DNA of 64,000 bases. Source: Anastatus disparis (lineage: Eukaryota > Arthropoda > Insecta > Hymenoptera > Eupelmidae). The position numbers and the translations under genes were made by a program. Below are positions 22,122-34,318 of the stretch, one piece after another. The stretch is taken from contig JAFFSR010000218.1 of assembly GCA_017163975.1 (NCBI GenBank), positions 7,443,501 to 7,507,500 of the forward strand. Reading direction: 5' to 3'. Within the stretch, counting starts at the first letter, position 1; every line of letters begins with the position of its first letter. The notes below the pieces were generated by a model. The model was not told the origin of the DNA. It worked only from the letters and a program-made list of their open reading frames with translations, and did not search any database.

Positions 22122-23855
22122 ATGAAATTTAGTTTCTCTATTTATATTTTTAGTCTTTATTTAAGATTTATTATTACTTTAAAAAGCAATAAAATTAAAT
22201 TTCAAACAACTAAGATCACAGACTTTATCATTTGTAAATTAAAACCATATCAAATCAACATTTATACAAATAATATTGGACATGCTCAAAGTTTTTACGT
22301 TGCTTTGTCGAGTGAAATTCCAACCATTACGATCAACCCTTCGAAAAATGGAAGTCATCATTTATTGAATGCAATTAATATTCAAAATTCTCCATCATCA
22401 TTAAATATCATTCTAGAAAATGAATGTTGTATCAGGGAGCAGTTCAAATACATTTATGATATTTTAAATTTTATAATACGCATGTCTCCAAGCAGACCAC
22501 GATCAAACTGTTTAGTGATCCTGTTAAACAGTACTGTATGTTCAATAAACAATCTCAAGCAAATTTTAATGAAAGCATGGAATTCTCAGTTTTTAAATTT
22601 TTCGTTTTTGATTCTTGGCGATGGAAATGAAGTAATTACGTTGAATTACAATCCATTTTCATATTGTTATAATACGAGATCTCTATTAGCGACAGACAAT
22701 GTTTTTCCCGATAAGCTTAAAGATTTACATAATTACACTTTCGAAATATACTGTTATTTAGATTATCCACTTCTAACTCGCTTATCCAATGGAGAACTAC
22801 GTTTACATGGTGTCTTTTCTGCATTTATGGATAATGTATCTCAAAAATTAAATATGACATACGTTTTCGTTATGATATCCGAAAATAATTCCACAAGTTT
22901 GAAAAATGTCTTTTCATTAATAAAACAGAAATTAGAAATAAACGACGTACGTATGTCACCTCAGCATACACTAAACTTATTTAGTAATGTTATAAATGCA
23001 GGAATATTTGGTAGAGCAATTGATAGTGAATCTTTAGTGACGGTTGTTCGGATACGATATAAATCTGCAATTTTGATAAGTAAAGTTCTAATTATTAGAA
23101 CTGTATGTTTTCCAATCATCATATATTTTTTCTATTTTATATCCCGAATTTTGAAATTTAATGTTAAGTTTTGGAAAGTTTATAACATTTTGTGCAATCT
23201 ATTAGGTGTTCCAATATCGAATCCAAAACGATCATCAGAAAGATTTATGTTTTTTGTCTTATCATTACTATCTTTTGTATATTCCGCAGAGTTATTTTCA
23301 ACTTTATTAGATTTTAAAATTATAAATGACGACTTTATTCAGACACTTGAAGATGTTGGTAAAGCTAATTTAGCAGTGTATACACCAATAAGTCTTCGCA
23401 TGCTTTCTTTAAAACTAGTGGATGAATCGCAGTCACGAATGTATGAGACATATAATTTTGACATTTGTATTGAAAAAGTACTAGTCGAGAATGCTGTCTG
23501 CGTATTGCCTTATCAAAAAGCATTATATTTTATAGATTTCATAAATAAGCCTGGTGAAGATCCAGTCTTGAAAATAATTAATTCATTTGATGAAAAGATT
23601 ACAGGATTTATATATGAAAAAGCTTCCCCATTTATAAAAAAAATTGATAAACTTTTTCAATACATTTTTGAATCTGGAATCGCCAAAAGTTTAAAGTATA
23701 ATAAATATAAATATACTGCTGTTAATTCTGCTAAAACACGTATAAATCTAAGCAATAATTTAAGCATTGCTTTGATAATTGCGCTTTTAAGCCTTGGTTA
23801 TATTGCATCTATTGTAATATTTTCGATTGAATATTTTTCCAAACATTCGATGTAA
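22122..23855 (+). CDS. Divergent ionotropic receptor (intact, 577 aa), type X
   Basis: Single-exon receptor: signal-like start MKFSFSIYIFSLYL, N-terminal region, S1 from VFPDKLKDLHN, TM1 at about 320-342, the pore motif NLLGVPISNPK, TM3 (SLLSFVYSAELFS), S2 containing NAVCVLPYQKA, and TM4 ending at SIEYFSKHSM. Open throughout. Sister of the gene at 2110, and the likely full-length counterpart of the fragment at 28580. First member of the three-gene repeat unit that continues to 28.5 kb. A 1-kb insertion separates its stop codon from its original 3' flank at about 24860. Confidence 0.9.
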   Translation: MKFSFSIYIFSLYLRFIITLKSNKIKFQTTKITDFIICKLKPYQINIYTNNIGHAQSFYVALSSEIPTITINPSKNGSHHLLNAINIQNSPSSLNIILENECCIREQFKYIYDILNFIIRMSPSRPRSNCLVILLNSTVCSINNLKQILMKAWNSQFLNFSFLILGDGNEVITLNYNPFSYCYNTRSLLATDNVFPDKLKDLHNYTFEIYCYLDYPLLTRLSNGELRLHGVFSAFMDNVSQKLNMTYVFVMISENNSTSLKNVFSLIKQKLEINDVRMSPQHTLNLFSNVINAGIFGRAIDSESLVTVVRIRYKSAILISKVLIIRTVCFPIIIYFFYFISRILKFNVKFWKVYNILCNLLGVPISNPKRSSERFMFFVLSLLSFVYSAELFSTLLDFKIINDDFIQTLEDVGKANLAVYTPISLRMLSLKLVDESQSRMYETYNFDICIEKVLVENAVCVLPYQKALYFIDFINKPGEDPVLKIINSFDEKITGFIYEKASPFIKKIDKLFQYIFESGIAKSLKYNKYKYTAVNSAKTRINLSNNLSIALIIALLSLGYIASIVIFSIEYFSKHSM

Positions 23856-23984
23856 TAGTACATTACGATACACGTGCTCTAAGTGGTCCTTTTTTACACG
23901 GCGTGCAGTTAGCGCCCGAGCGCGGCGAGGGTGCTATGCACGTCGTGTAAGAGGACCACTTCGAGCACACGTATCGTATATTAT
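23856..23984. mobile_element. Fold-back element directly after the IR stop
   Basis: Left arm TACATTACGATACACGTGCT and AAGTGGTCC; right arm GGACCACTT then GAGCACACGTATCGTA. GC-rich loop (GCCCGAGCGCGGCGAGG). The terminal pattern resembles the elements at 12536 and about 1370. It begins on the base after the receptor's stop codon, so it sits in the 3' UTR. Confidence 0.6.
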
Positions 23985-24860
23985 TTTATAGCACGTGTGA
24001 GATAAATTCGCCACACGTAATTAATACCCCAGAAAATCAATATTATCAAAAACTATACACACCACGAATGATAATTCGTAAATAAAAACGAATTCTATAT
24101 ATCAGCAAAACTATGCACACCACGAATGATAATTCGTAAATAAAAACGAATTCTATATATCATCAAAACTATGCACACCACGAATGATAATTCATAAATA
24201 AAAACGAATTCTATATATCAGCAAAACTATGCACACCACGAATGATAAATCGAAAAAAAGTAAAACTATTTATTATCAATGATAAACCCATCGCAAACAA
24301 AAAAAAGCAAAAACGATATCAAAAATATTCTTAGATTGAGAAATTATATAAGTATTGATGTCAGTGATATTTTATTAATTAAATACAATATGATAAAAAG
24401 AGAACTTGTCGATTATTTAGATTTATGTATACACAGGTCAGACAAAGCAAAGCATCTAGTTTATTGTTCGTACAGCTATCTCTTTCTTTCTCATTCTTAG
24501 GCCGTACACACTGTACACGCATGCGCGCCGCTCACAGATGTTTTGTTTCGACAACTCACGGCACAACAGTAATTTATAAACTATAGTTTTGATTTTCTTG
24601 ATGTTTTCAATTCTTTATTAAAGTATTTATATTTTTTGATTGATTTTCTACGTATTATCATGTGTGAAAAGACATTTCTACGTATTAATATATATACAAA
24701 GAGTGATTGTGATGCGTGATTTCGATATTACTTTTTTGAACAGTATAATAAAGTGCAAAATTTCTGACGGTAGTACTTTTTTACACAGTTCAAAAAAGTT
24801 GTATTTAGCTCCCGCTAAATGGTGTAGAAAACGCGAATTTAGCTCACGCAGTGCTATAAA
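23985..24860. mobile_element. TIR element carrying 58-bp tandem repeats
   Basis: Ends TTTATAGCACGTGTGAG (23985) and, reverse-complemented from 24860, TTTATAGCACTGCGTGAG, each followed by TAAATTCGC. The related locus at 29320 runs straight from the stop into the flank that here resumes at about 24860, so the segment is an insertion. Frames at 24279 and 24640 have no recognisable domain, so it looks non-autonomous. Family not identified. Confidence 0.55.
24045..24262. repeat. Tandem repeat, period 58 bp, about 3.6 copies
   Basis: ACCACGAATGATAATTC recurs at 24061, 24119, 24177 and 24235, exactly 58 bp apart, with one or two changes per copy. Lies inside the inserted TIR element. Unit cores (GATAATTCGTAAATAAAA) also occur singly at about 28370 and 63832. 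Confidence 0.9.
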
Positions 24861-25403
24861 AAAATTTTTTATTTGCTCTTGTACATCACCAATTGGTCAC
24901 AATAAATATGGTCTACATATTTTTAGTTCCAATTATTTACTTTGCTTTACCATGCTCTGTTTTATTTCTAAAGATTATTAATGAATTAAATAATTTTACT
25001 TTCGTTGCATTATTTTATTGGCACTTTTTAATATAAAAAGTAAAATTTTTTTTACCTGATTTTTATGATTAAAAATAGGTAATTATAAACATGTAAACTA
25101 TTACTAAACATAAATAGTGCTTTGATTTAATTTGGATTCAAATTAGACACGTTAGGAATATAAATATTTCAACTAATCAATTTAGCAAAATAGTTTATAA
25201 AAATCGTATCGAACAAACACTTGAATTCATCAGTTTTTAATCATTTTCAATTGGCAATTTAAAGACTTGATAATAAATTTTATGAAATACAGCCAGTTTA
25301 AAAAGTATTATTAGACTAATTTTTTCTTTCATCTAGGAATTATTTATAATTTAGATTATTATTTACAATTGCATAACGATTACAAATGTAATCATAAAAC
25401 ATT
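24861..25403. other. Type X 3' flank and type Y upstream region
   Basis: Nearly the same sequence occurs at 29325-29801 between the next X and Y copies. AT-rich; no gene. Confidence 0.5.
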
Positions 25404-25440
25404 CTCGAGTTTAAACCGACATAAATATAAATGTAAGTAT
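25404..25440 (+). promoter_or_regulatory. Conserved IR upstream block
   Basis: AAACCGACATAAATATAAAT, a diverged version, about 256 bp before the ATG at 25696. Confidence 0.45.
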
Positions 25441-25695
25441 TTCTTTTTAAAATGCTCCTTATTCGATAATACTCCAATATTCCAGTCACGACTTCGCTTC
25501 TTTTCACACAGTATAACTATTTTAAACAGCAAAATGTTTTTCCAAAGTAAATGTTACAAACGTCATAAGTTGTAAGAATGTGTTTTAAATTTATTAATAA
25601 ATATCAAATTTTGAAAACAAATTCGTGTTGAAAATATAATAATTAGTAGGTGATATTTTTTTATCCTTTGTAAGTCTATAACATCTTCTCATATC

Positions 25696-27435
25696 ATGAA
25701 ATCTTGTTTCTTTATATATATTTTTATTCTTTATTTGAATGATGTTATGACTTTCGAATATAATAAAATAAAAATTAGAACAAACATAATTACAGACTTT
25801 ATTATTTCTAAATTAAAACCACATCAGATCAACATATATTCAAATAATACCGGACAAGGGCATAGTATTTACTGTGCCTTATTAAGTAAAATTCCGACAT
25901 TTACTATAAATCCTTGGAAGAATTCAAGTTATCTATTACTTAATGCAATGAATATCGAAAATTCTTCATCAACATTACATATTATTTTAGATAATGAATA
26001 TTTCAACAAAAGGCACTTCGAATATACTTACGATGCTCTACATTTTATAATGAATATATCTCCTAGTAGACCATGATCCAAATGTTTAGTAGTACTTTTG
26101 AACAATACTAAAATTTTGAAAGATGATGTTGAGCAAGTATTGATCAATGCATGGAATTTTCAATTTTTAGACTTTGCTCTACTAACCTTTGGTGATGGAG
26201 ATGAAATAATCACGTTGAATTACAATCCATTTTTAAATTGTTATAGTAAAGGATTTCGATTAACAATAGACAACGTCTTTCCTGACAAGCTTAATAATTT
26301 ACATAATTATACGTTCAAAATCTACAGTTATTTCAAGCACCCACATATAATACATTTATCCGATAATAAAATAAAGTTCAATGGTGTTTTTTCTGCTTTT
26401 GTGGAAAATATATCTAAAAAATTAAATATGACATATATTTTCATTATGACACCAGAAAATTATACGAATGTCAACGATGCTTATTCATTAATTCAACGCA
26501 AATTAGAAACGAATGAAGTACGCATGTTACCTAGACAATCATTAATTTTCTTCCAAAATTTCTTAAATGCAGGAATAATCGGAAGAGCAGTTGGTCGCGC
26601 ATTTGTAGAATTAGTCGTTCGAGTACAATATAAATCTGTCATTTTAATAAATAGAATTTTTATTATTAGGACCATATGTTTTCCAACCATTATATTTTGT
26701 TTTTATTGTACATCACGGATATTTAAATTCAATATTAAATATTGGAAAGTATATAACATTTTGTGCAATCTATTGGGTGTTCCAATAAGAAACCCAAATC
26801 GACCACCTGAAAGAATTACGTTTTTTGTATTATCATTGTTATCTATCATATATTCCACAGAATTGTTTTCAACCTTGTTAGATTTTAAAGTTATAAACGC
26901 TGACTTCATTCGGACATTTCAAGATATAGTTAAAGCTAATTTAACCGTATATGTACCAATAAAACGGAGTGTTCTTCCTCTGGATATTGTCGAACATCTG
27001 AAGTCACAAATATTCGATATTGACAACGTGGATATTTGTTTGGAAAAAGTATTAAGTGAGAACGCTGCCTGTGCCTTACCATATGAGAAAGCAGAATATT
27101 TCATAAATCTTATAAACAAACCTGGAAAAGATCCAATTTTGAAAGTAATCAAATCAACTGATGAGATGACTACGGGATTTATTTATGAAAAAGCATCGCC
27201 ATTTTTAAAAAAAATTGATAAAATTTTCCAATACATATTGGAATCTGGAATCGTTGATAGTTTAAAATATAATAAATATAAATTTTCTAATATTAATCTG
27301 GCGAAAACACGAATAGACTTAAGTAATAATTTAAGTATAGTAATGGTCATTTCACTTTTGAGCTTTGGTTATATTTTTTCTTTTATAATATTTATTATGG
27401 AATATGTTTTTTCTATAGAAAAAAACAGATTTTGA
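25696..27435 (+). pseudogene. Divergent ionotropic receptor, type Y, in-frame TGA
   Basis: Frame from ATG 25696 (MKSCFFIYIFILYL) runs 126 codons to TGA at 26074-26076 in the motif SPSRP*SKCLV, where other receptors have CGA (PRSKC). The same frame is then open to the stop at 27433-27435, covering S1 (VFPDKLNNLHN), TM1, NLLGVPIRNP, TM3, S2 and TM4. The identical TGA is found in the loci at 30118 and 35069, so it predates their duplication, yet 450 downstream codons stay free of further stops or frameshifts. Pseudogene by ordinary rules; read-through (TGA followed by T) or reinitiation is possible. Confidence 0.82.
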
Positions 27436-27624
27436 AATTTTAATTAGTGTTAAAAGTATTCATTGTAGATACTTTTGTTTATCTGTAATATCATTACAAT
27501 AAATATCGTTAAAATATTTTTTGTTTTAATTCTTTTGCCAAACTTATTATATTCCGTTATAGACAAAAACGCTTCACGAAAGTGTCTTATATTTTTATCT
27601 GTAATACTTTTAAAAATCATAAAA

Positions 27625-28360
27625 CACTTTAATTTTTGAATAATCTTAGTAGTAACATTTTTATGTGCGAGTAGTAAGATTTTTATTTTTTCAAGTGGGT
27701 GTTAAAGGAGGTGCTTTTTTGTTTGGATTCATATTGGACCTGTTAGGAATAAGAGTATTTTTACTGATTAATGAAATAAACTAGCTTATGAAAATCGAAT
27801 TGATTATCACAAGCAGGATGGTTAATAATTCATTTCATACTTAAAAGTGAAACTCTTAATCGATAAATTTCACTGATAAAAGTAGTAAGTCGTCAGTTTT
27901 GATTAAAACCTTGCCTCCAGATATTTTCGAAGAATTGAAGTTACAAATATACTATACTGATGCTATAAATATTTGTTTGGAAAAGGTATTAAGTGAAAAT
28001 GCTGCCTGTACGGTTCCATATGAGAAAGCAGAATATTTTATAAATCTTAGAAATGAACCTACAAAAGATCCAATTTTGAAAGTAATCAAATCATCTGATG
28101 AAAGGATTATAGGATTTATTTATGAAAAAGCATCGCCATTTTTTAAGAAAATTGATAGAACTTTCTAATACATTTTTGAATCTGAGATTGTCAAGAGTTT
28201 AAAATATAATAAAATTAATTATAAGTTTAATTTGGCAAAAAGACGAATAGATTTAAGCAATAGTTTAAGCATAATATTGGTCATTTCACTTTTGAGCTTT
28301 GGTTATATTTTATCTTTTATAATATTTATTATGGAATATTTTTTCTATAGAAAAAAATAA
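27625..28360 (+). pseudogene. Type Z IR with promoter fused to C-terminal end
   Basis: 27625-27898 matches 34319-34606, the upstream region of the receptor at 35069. At about 27912 it jumps into receptor sequence LPPDIFEELKLQIYYTD, equivalent to residues late in S2, and continues to TM4 (LLSFGYILSF) and the stop at 28358-28360. One more TAA at 28166-28168 replaces the glutamine of QYIFES. The start codon, N-terminus, S1 and pore are gone through an internal deletion of about 1.7 kb. This locus also shows the uninterrupted sequence (ATAGATTTAAGCAAT, about 28243) into which the IMPDH block was inserted in its sister. Confidence 0.85.
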
Positions 28361-28469
28361 TACTGTAAATGATAATTCGTAAATAAAACTAATATTGTGT
28401 ATAGTAGTTATAGTATACATAGCAGCTAAAAAATCCTCAGTAAGTACATATTTTTCAACCCCAGGCGAT

Positions 28470-28579
28470 ATTACTTGCTCTGCACGGTGTCAATATCTGC
28501 AATATAAATACAATAGAGATCTGGCATATTGGTAGGGTTACGGAACTGCACCTCGGTTGCTCAACGAAGCTAAGCAGTG
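28470..28579. other. Repeat-unit boundary, possible 5S-derived piece
   Basis: The part up to GGCATATTGGTAGGG recurs at the window end (63986-64000). It is followed here by CTCAACGAAGCTAAGCAGTG, which recalls the 5S rRNA internal region (GAAGTTAAGCA). Only about 35 bases are comparable, so this could be a 5S-derived SINE fragment or chance. Confidence 0.2.
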
Positions 28580-29320
28580 CTCATCATATATTTTTTCTAT
28601 TTTATATCCCGAATTTTTAAATTTAATGTGAAGTTTTGGAAAGTATATAACATTTTGTGCAATCTATTAGGTGTTCCAATATCGAATCCACGACGATCAT
28701 CAGAAAGATTTATGTTTTTTGTCTTATCATTACTATCTTTTGTATATTCAGCAGAGTTATTTTCAACTTTATTAGATTTTAAAATTATAAATGACGACTT
28801 TATTCAGACACTTGAAGATGTTGGTAAAGCTAATTTAGTAGTGTATACGCCAATAAGTCTTCGCATGCTTTCCTCAAAAATAGTGGAAGAATCGCAGTCA
28901 CGAATGTATGAAACATATAATTTTGACATTTGCATTGAAAAAGTATTAATCGAGAATGCTGTCTGCGTATTGCCTTATCAAAAAGCATTATATTTTATGG
29001 ATTTCATAAATAGGCCTGGTGAAGATCCAGTCTTCAAAATTATTAATCCATTTGATGAAAAGGTTACAGGATTTATATATGAAAAAGCGTCACCATTTAT
29101 CAAAAAAATTGATAAACTTTTTCAATACATTTTTGAATCTGGAATTGCCAAAAGTTTAAAGTGTAATAAATATAAATATACTGCTGTTAATTCTGCTAAA
29201 ACATATGTAAATCTAAGTAATAATTTAAGCATTGCATTGATAATTGCGCTTTTAAGCTTTGGTTATATTGTATCTATTGTAATATTTTCGATTGAATATT
29301 TTTCCAAACATTCGATGTAA
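28580..29320 (+). pseudogene. IR C-terminal half, type X
   Basis: Starts inside TM1 (IIYFFYFISRIFKF) and is open to the stop at 29318-29320, with NLLGVPISNPR, TM3, S2 and TM4. Close match to the receptor at 22122. The N-terminal 330 residues are missing because the repeat-unit junction at about 28580 falls in TM1. No promoter or in-frame ATG in a suitable position, so it is a truncated copy. Confidence 0.85.
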
Positions 29321-29801
29321 AAAAATTTATCATTTGCTCTTGTACATCATCAATTGGTCTAAATATTTAAGACTGCAAATAAACCCAATAATTTTACTTT
29401 CGTTGCATTATTTTATTAGCACTTTTAAATATAAAAAGTAAAGTTTTTTTATCTGATTTTTTATGATCAAAAATATATAATTATTAACATGTAGACTATT
29501 ACTGAACATAAATAGTGCTTTGATTCAATTTGGATTCAAATTAGACATGTAAGGAATATAAATATTTCAACTGATCCATTTAGCAAACTAGTTTATAAAT
29601 ATCGTATCGATCAAACACTTGAATTCGTCAGTTTTCAATCATTTTCAATTGGCAATTTAAAGACTTGATAATAAATTTTATGAGATACAGCCAGTTTCAA
29701 AAGTATTATTAGACTAATTTTTTCTTTCATTTATGAATTTTTGATAATTTAGGTTATTATTTACAATTACATAACGATTTCAAATGTAAGCATAAAACAT
29801 T
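29321..29801. other. Spacer duplicated from 24861-25403
   Basis: AT-rich; nearly the same as the spacer between the previous X and Y copies, without the 1-kb insertion. No gene. Confidence 0.5.
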
Positions 29802-29837
29802 CTTGAGTTTAAACCGACTTAAATATAAAAGTAAGTA
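29802..29837 (+). promoter_or_regulatory. Conserved IR upstream block
   Basis: CTTGAGTTTAAACCGACTTA followed by AATATAAAAG, about 281 bp before the ATG at 30118. Confidence 0.45.
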
Positions 29838-30117
29838 ATTACGGTTACAAAGTTGAATTTCTTTCTTTTTAAAATACTCCTTATTCGATAATATTCCAAT
29901 TTTTCAGTCACAACTTCACTTCTTTTCACGTAGTATAACTATTTTAAACAGTAAAATGTTTTTCCAAAGTCAAAGTTACAAACGTCATAAGTTGTAAGAA
30001 TATGTTTTAAATTTATTAATATATATCAAATTTTGAAAACAAATTCGTGTTGAAAATATAGTATTTAGTAGATGATATTTTTTTATCTTCTGTAAGTCTA
30101 TAACATCGTCTCATATC

Positions 30118-31863
30118 ATGAAATCTTGCTTCTTTATGTATATTTTTATTCTTTATTTAAATGATATTATGACTTTCGAGTATAATAAAATAAAAATTAA
30201 AACAAACATAATTACAGACTTTATTATTTCTAAATTAAAACCACATCAAATCAACATTTATTCAAATAATATTGGACAAGGGCATAGTATTTACTGTGCC
30301 TTATTAAGTAAAATTCCGACATTTACTATGAATCCTTGGAAGAATTCAAGCTATCTATTACTTAATGCAATGAATATTGAAAATTCTTCATCAACATTAT
30401 ATATTATTTTAGACAGTGAATATTTCAACAAAAGGCCCTTTGAATATACTTACGATGCTCTACATTTTATAATGAACATGTCTCCTAGTAGACCATGATC
30501 CAAATGTTTAGTAGTACTTTTGAACAATACTAAAATTTTGAAAGATGATGTTGAGCAAGTATTGATCAATGCATGGAATTTTCAATTTTTAGACTTTGCT
30601 CTACTAACCTTTGGTGATGGAGATGAAATAATCACGTTTAATTACAATCCATTTTCAAATAGTTATAGTAAAAGATTTCGATTAACAATAGATAACGTCT
30701 TTCCTGACAAACTTAATAATTTATATAATTATACATTCAAAATTTACAGTTATGTACACCACGCACATATAAAACGTTTATCCAATAAAAAAATAGAGTT
30801 CAATGGTGTATTTTCTGCTTTTGTGGACAATGTATCTCAAAAATTAAATATGACATATATTTTCATCATGACACCAGAAAATTATACGAGTGTCAAAGAT
30901 GCTTATCGATTAATTCAACGTAAATTAGAAACGAATGAAGTACGCATGTTACCTAGACAAACATTAATTTTCTTTCATAACTTCTTAAATGCAGGAGTAA
31001 TAGGAAGAGCAGTTGGTCGCGCATCTATAGAATTAGTTGTACGAGTACAATATAAATCTGTCATTTTAATGAGTAAAATTTTAATTATTAGAACTATATG
31101 TTTTCCAACCATTATATTTTGTTTCTATTGTACATCACGAATTTTGAAATTCAATATTAAATATTGGAAAGTATATAACATTTTGTGCAATCTCTTGGGT
31201 GTTCCAGTAATAAAACCAAATAGATCATCTGAAAGGCTTATATTTTTTATTTTATCATTGCTATCTATGATATATACAACAGAATTATTTTCAATCTTGT
31301 TAGATTTCAAAGTTATAAACGCTGACTTCATTCGGACATTTCAAGATATAGTCAAAGCTAATTTAACCGTATATATACCAATAAAACGGCATGTCCTTCC
31401 TCTGGATATTGTCGAAGAATTGAAGTCGCAAATATACGATATTGATAACATGGATATTTGTTTGGAAAAAGTATTAAGTGAAAACGCTGCCTGCGCCTTA
31501 CCATATGAGAAAGCAGAATATTTTATAAATCTTATAAACAAACCTGGGAAAGATCCAATTTTGAAAGTAATCAAATCAACTGATGAGACGACTACGGGAT
31601 TTATTTATGAAAAAGCATCGCCATTTTTGAAAAAAATTGATAAAATTTTCCAATACATTTTTGAATCTGGGATTGTTGATAGTTTTAAATATAATAAAAA
31701 TAAATTTACTAAGTTTAATTTAGTAAAAAGACGAATAGATTTAAGCAATGGTTTTAGCATAGTATCGGTCATTTCACTTTTAAGCTTTGGTTATATTTTA
31801 TCTTTTATAATATTTATTATGGAATATGTTTTCTATAGAAAAAAACAGATTTTGAAATTTTAG
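30118..31863 (+). pseudogene. Divergent ionotropic receptor, type Y, in-frame TGA
   Basis: Near-duplicate of the locus at 25696. ATG 30118 (MKSCFFMYIFILYL) opens 126 codons to TGA at 30496-30498 in SPSRP*SKCLV; the frame is then open to 31861-31863 with S1 (VFPDKLNNLYN), TM1, NLLGVPVIKP, TM3, S2 (NAACALPYEKA) and TM4 (LLSFGYILSF). There are amino-acid differences from its sister but no second lesion. Pseudogene or read-through receptor. Confidence 0.82.
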
Positions 31864-31989
31864 TTAGTGTTAAAAGTATTCATTGTAGATACTTTTGTTT
31901 ATCTATAATATCATTACAATAAATATCGTTAAAATATTTTTTGTTTGAATTCTTTTGCCCGACTTATTTTATTCTGTTATAGACACAAA

Positions 31990-33130
31990 CGCTTCACGGA
32001 AGTGTCTTATATTGCTTTTTCATAGAGAAAGCATTGTATCGATAAAAAAATTTTTTTTCTATTTTTTCATTTATTTGTACATATTTGAACTCGGGGAGTC
32101 GAAAAAAGTGATTTCCAGAAAATGTCTGTATGTGTGTGTGAGTGTATATGTCTGTGTGTGTGTGTGTGAATGTGTGTGTGTGTGTGTGTGTGCGCGTGCA
32201 TGTGTGTGTCTGTGTATGTGTGTGTGTGTATGTGGTTGTGTCTGTGTGTGTGTGCGTGCGTGCGTGCATGCGTGTGTGTGAGTGTGTGTGTGTGTGTGTG
32301 TGTGTATGATTTCAGTTATTAAATTGTATCTCGAGAAATACTCGATGAATTTGCTTATAATTTTGCATCGAATTTATTTTTTTGTCGAGTTTGCTGGGAA
32401 GCTATTGATAATTGGTTTTTATTATATAGTTTTAATTTTAAAGTCGTTTAAAAAAAAAAATTTGATTTTTAAATTTTTTGGTTTTTTTCGTTTACTAGTT
32501 GATGAATTTGCTTCAAAATTTGCATGGAAATTATTTGCGATTGCCCAAATAAAATAAATTTCTAAAAACTGATTTTCTTAGCTTAGTTTTAATTTTAGAT
32601 CATTTTGAAATTTTTGAAAAAAATGTTTCTATTTATTAAGCCAATAAAATCTTAAAAACTACTCGATGGATTTACTTCAAATTTTCCATACAATTCAATT
32701 TTTTGATCAACTGATGCGGAAGCTATTGAGAATTGGTTTTCTTAGTGTAATTTTTTTTCAGAGTCATTTTAAAAATTTTAAAAAAATTTCGATTTTTCAT
32801 TTTTTTGAATTTTACATAAACTACTCGAAGAATTTGCTTCAAAATTTGTTTAGAACTTATTTTTGACTGCCAGAAGAAAAATTTTTGAAAATTTATTTTC
32901 TTAGTGCACTTTTAATTTTATGGCATTTTTAAAATTAAAAAAAAATTTTTTTTTTTTTTTAATTTTTTTGTTATTTTACGAAAACCATTCGATAGATTAG
33001 CTTCAAAATTTGTGTGCAAGTTGTTTGCTACTGTCTGAAGAAAACAAGTTTTGGAAAACTAATTTTCTCCGCGCAGTGTTAATTTAAGAGAATTTTGAAA
33101 ATTTTCATAAAAATTTTTATTTCTCATTCA
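31990..33130. repeat. Compound repeat: microsatellite plus degenerate 160-180 bp repeats
   Basis: Starts near CATAGAGAAAGCATTGTATC, runs into a (TG)n-rich tract (about 32130-32306), then four to five diverged units recognisable by CTACTCGATGGATTTRCTTC-like openings and GAATTGGTTTTCTTAGTG-like middles (about 32338, 32660, 32820, 32985). T-rich and non-coding; the frames it creates are low-complexity artefacts. Family unidentified. Confidence 0.6.
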
Positions 33131-34318
33131 TCTTTTTTCTTAGCGTGGTTATGATTAGAAATTTCGTTGTCATCGTTCTTTTTATTACTACATTATATCA
33201 TTCTTTCAATCGAACAAATTTATTGCAGTTTTTTGTATTACTCGATGCTTTAAAATACAAAGAAAATATATATGGACCATGGGAAACTTGTCATAAATAT
33301 TTTAAATCATTTTAAAATAGTCCAATATACTTTTAGTAATATTAAGGATGCTTATTTATATTGTTAAATTCAGTTGATTATTGACAAATTTATCATTTTT
33401 TAATATGTGCATATTGTAAATGGCAAAAGAATGTATCAAAACAACCATTAAAAAGGTTAAAAAGATTATATTTTAATACCTTTTTTACAAAATATTTATT
33501 AAATAGAAATATAACAATGCCTGATATTAATTGCTTCATAACAAATTTGAATTTTTATATTCAATACTCTATGTAACATTTTTTGAGAAATCATCATTGA
33601 TACCTTTATTATTTTGTTCTATTGATACGAACTAAATAACTTTTTGATGAAAGGACACTTTGACATTCATCATGAATTTGGTAGTGTATCACCCAATTCA
33701 ACTCAGCATCATTACTAAAAAATTCCTTAACAGGTTCATTTGTTAAAATTGCTGAAAAAATATTAAAACATAAATTATCTATTTTATTGAATGTTCATAA
33801 TATATAATATTTGGAATATTGATTTTTGTTTACATTTGCCCAGTTAAAAAGTTGATTTGGTAGTGTGTCACCCAATTTAACTCAGCTAGCATATATGTTC
33901 GAAATTTATAAAGTACAATATGAGTATTTTTTTATATTAAAATCACATTTAAATAAATATAAAAAAATTAATGAAACTCAAAGAGCTCTATGAGAAAGCA
34001 TTCCGCCAAAGCACTTGGCAGCGTTTTTTTATCTGTAATACTTTTCAAAATCATAAAATACTTTAATTTTTATCAAACAAATAGGATCTCTAAAGAAAGG
34101 ACCACTTGTGATCTGAAAATTTTTATTATCCATCAATAATTTAAAAAGCATCAATTTAACCCTTAGAAATTTTAGTACCTTTTTAATGATTTAGGTAATT
34201 TTCATTCACTTAATGTAGCGTACAAAACGTAATTAGTGCTTTAATTATTTCTTTGCTATACTCTTTAAGAATCAGTAAATTAAGACATTATTCATGTAAT
34301 AAAACGTTATACGGTGAA
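33131..34318. other. AT-rich spacer with a direct repeat pair
   Basis: No gene supported. TTTGGTAGTGTRTCACCCAA followed by TTYAACTCAGC occurs at 33677-33707 and 33856-33886 as a direct pair. Otherwise low-complexity AT sequence. Confidence 0.4.

Noticed and set aside
24045..24262. The 58-bp tandem repeats as a CRISPR array
   Set aside because: Units repeat over their full length with no unique spacers, and the genome is eukaryotic.
24279..25575. Short + strand frames at 24279, 24640 and 25369
   Set aside because: No domain, no conservation in the paralogous spacer at 29321-30117, AT-rich.
31955..32557. Cysteine/valine-rich and histidine/threonine-rich frames
   Set aside because: Produced by the (TG)n tract; low complexity with no other support.
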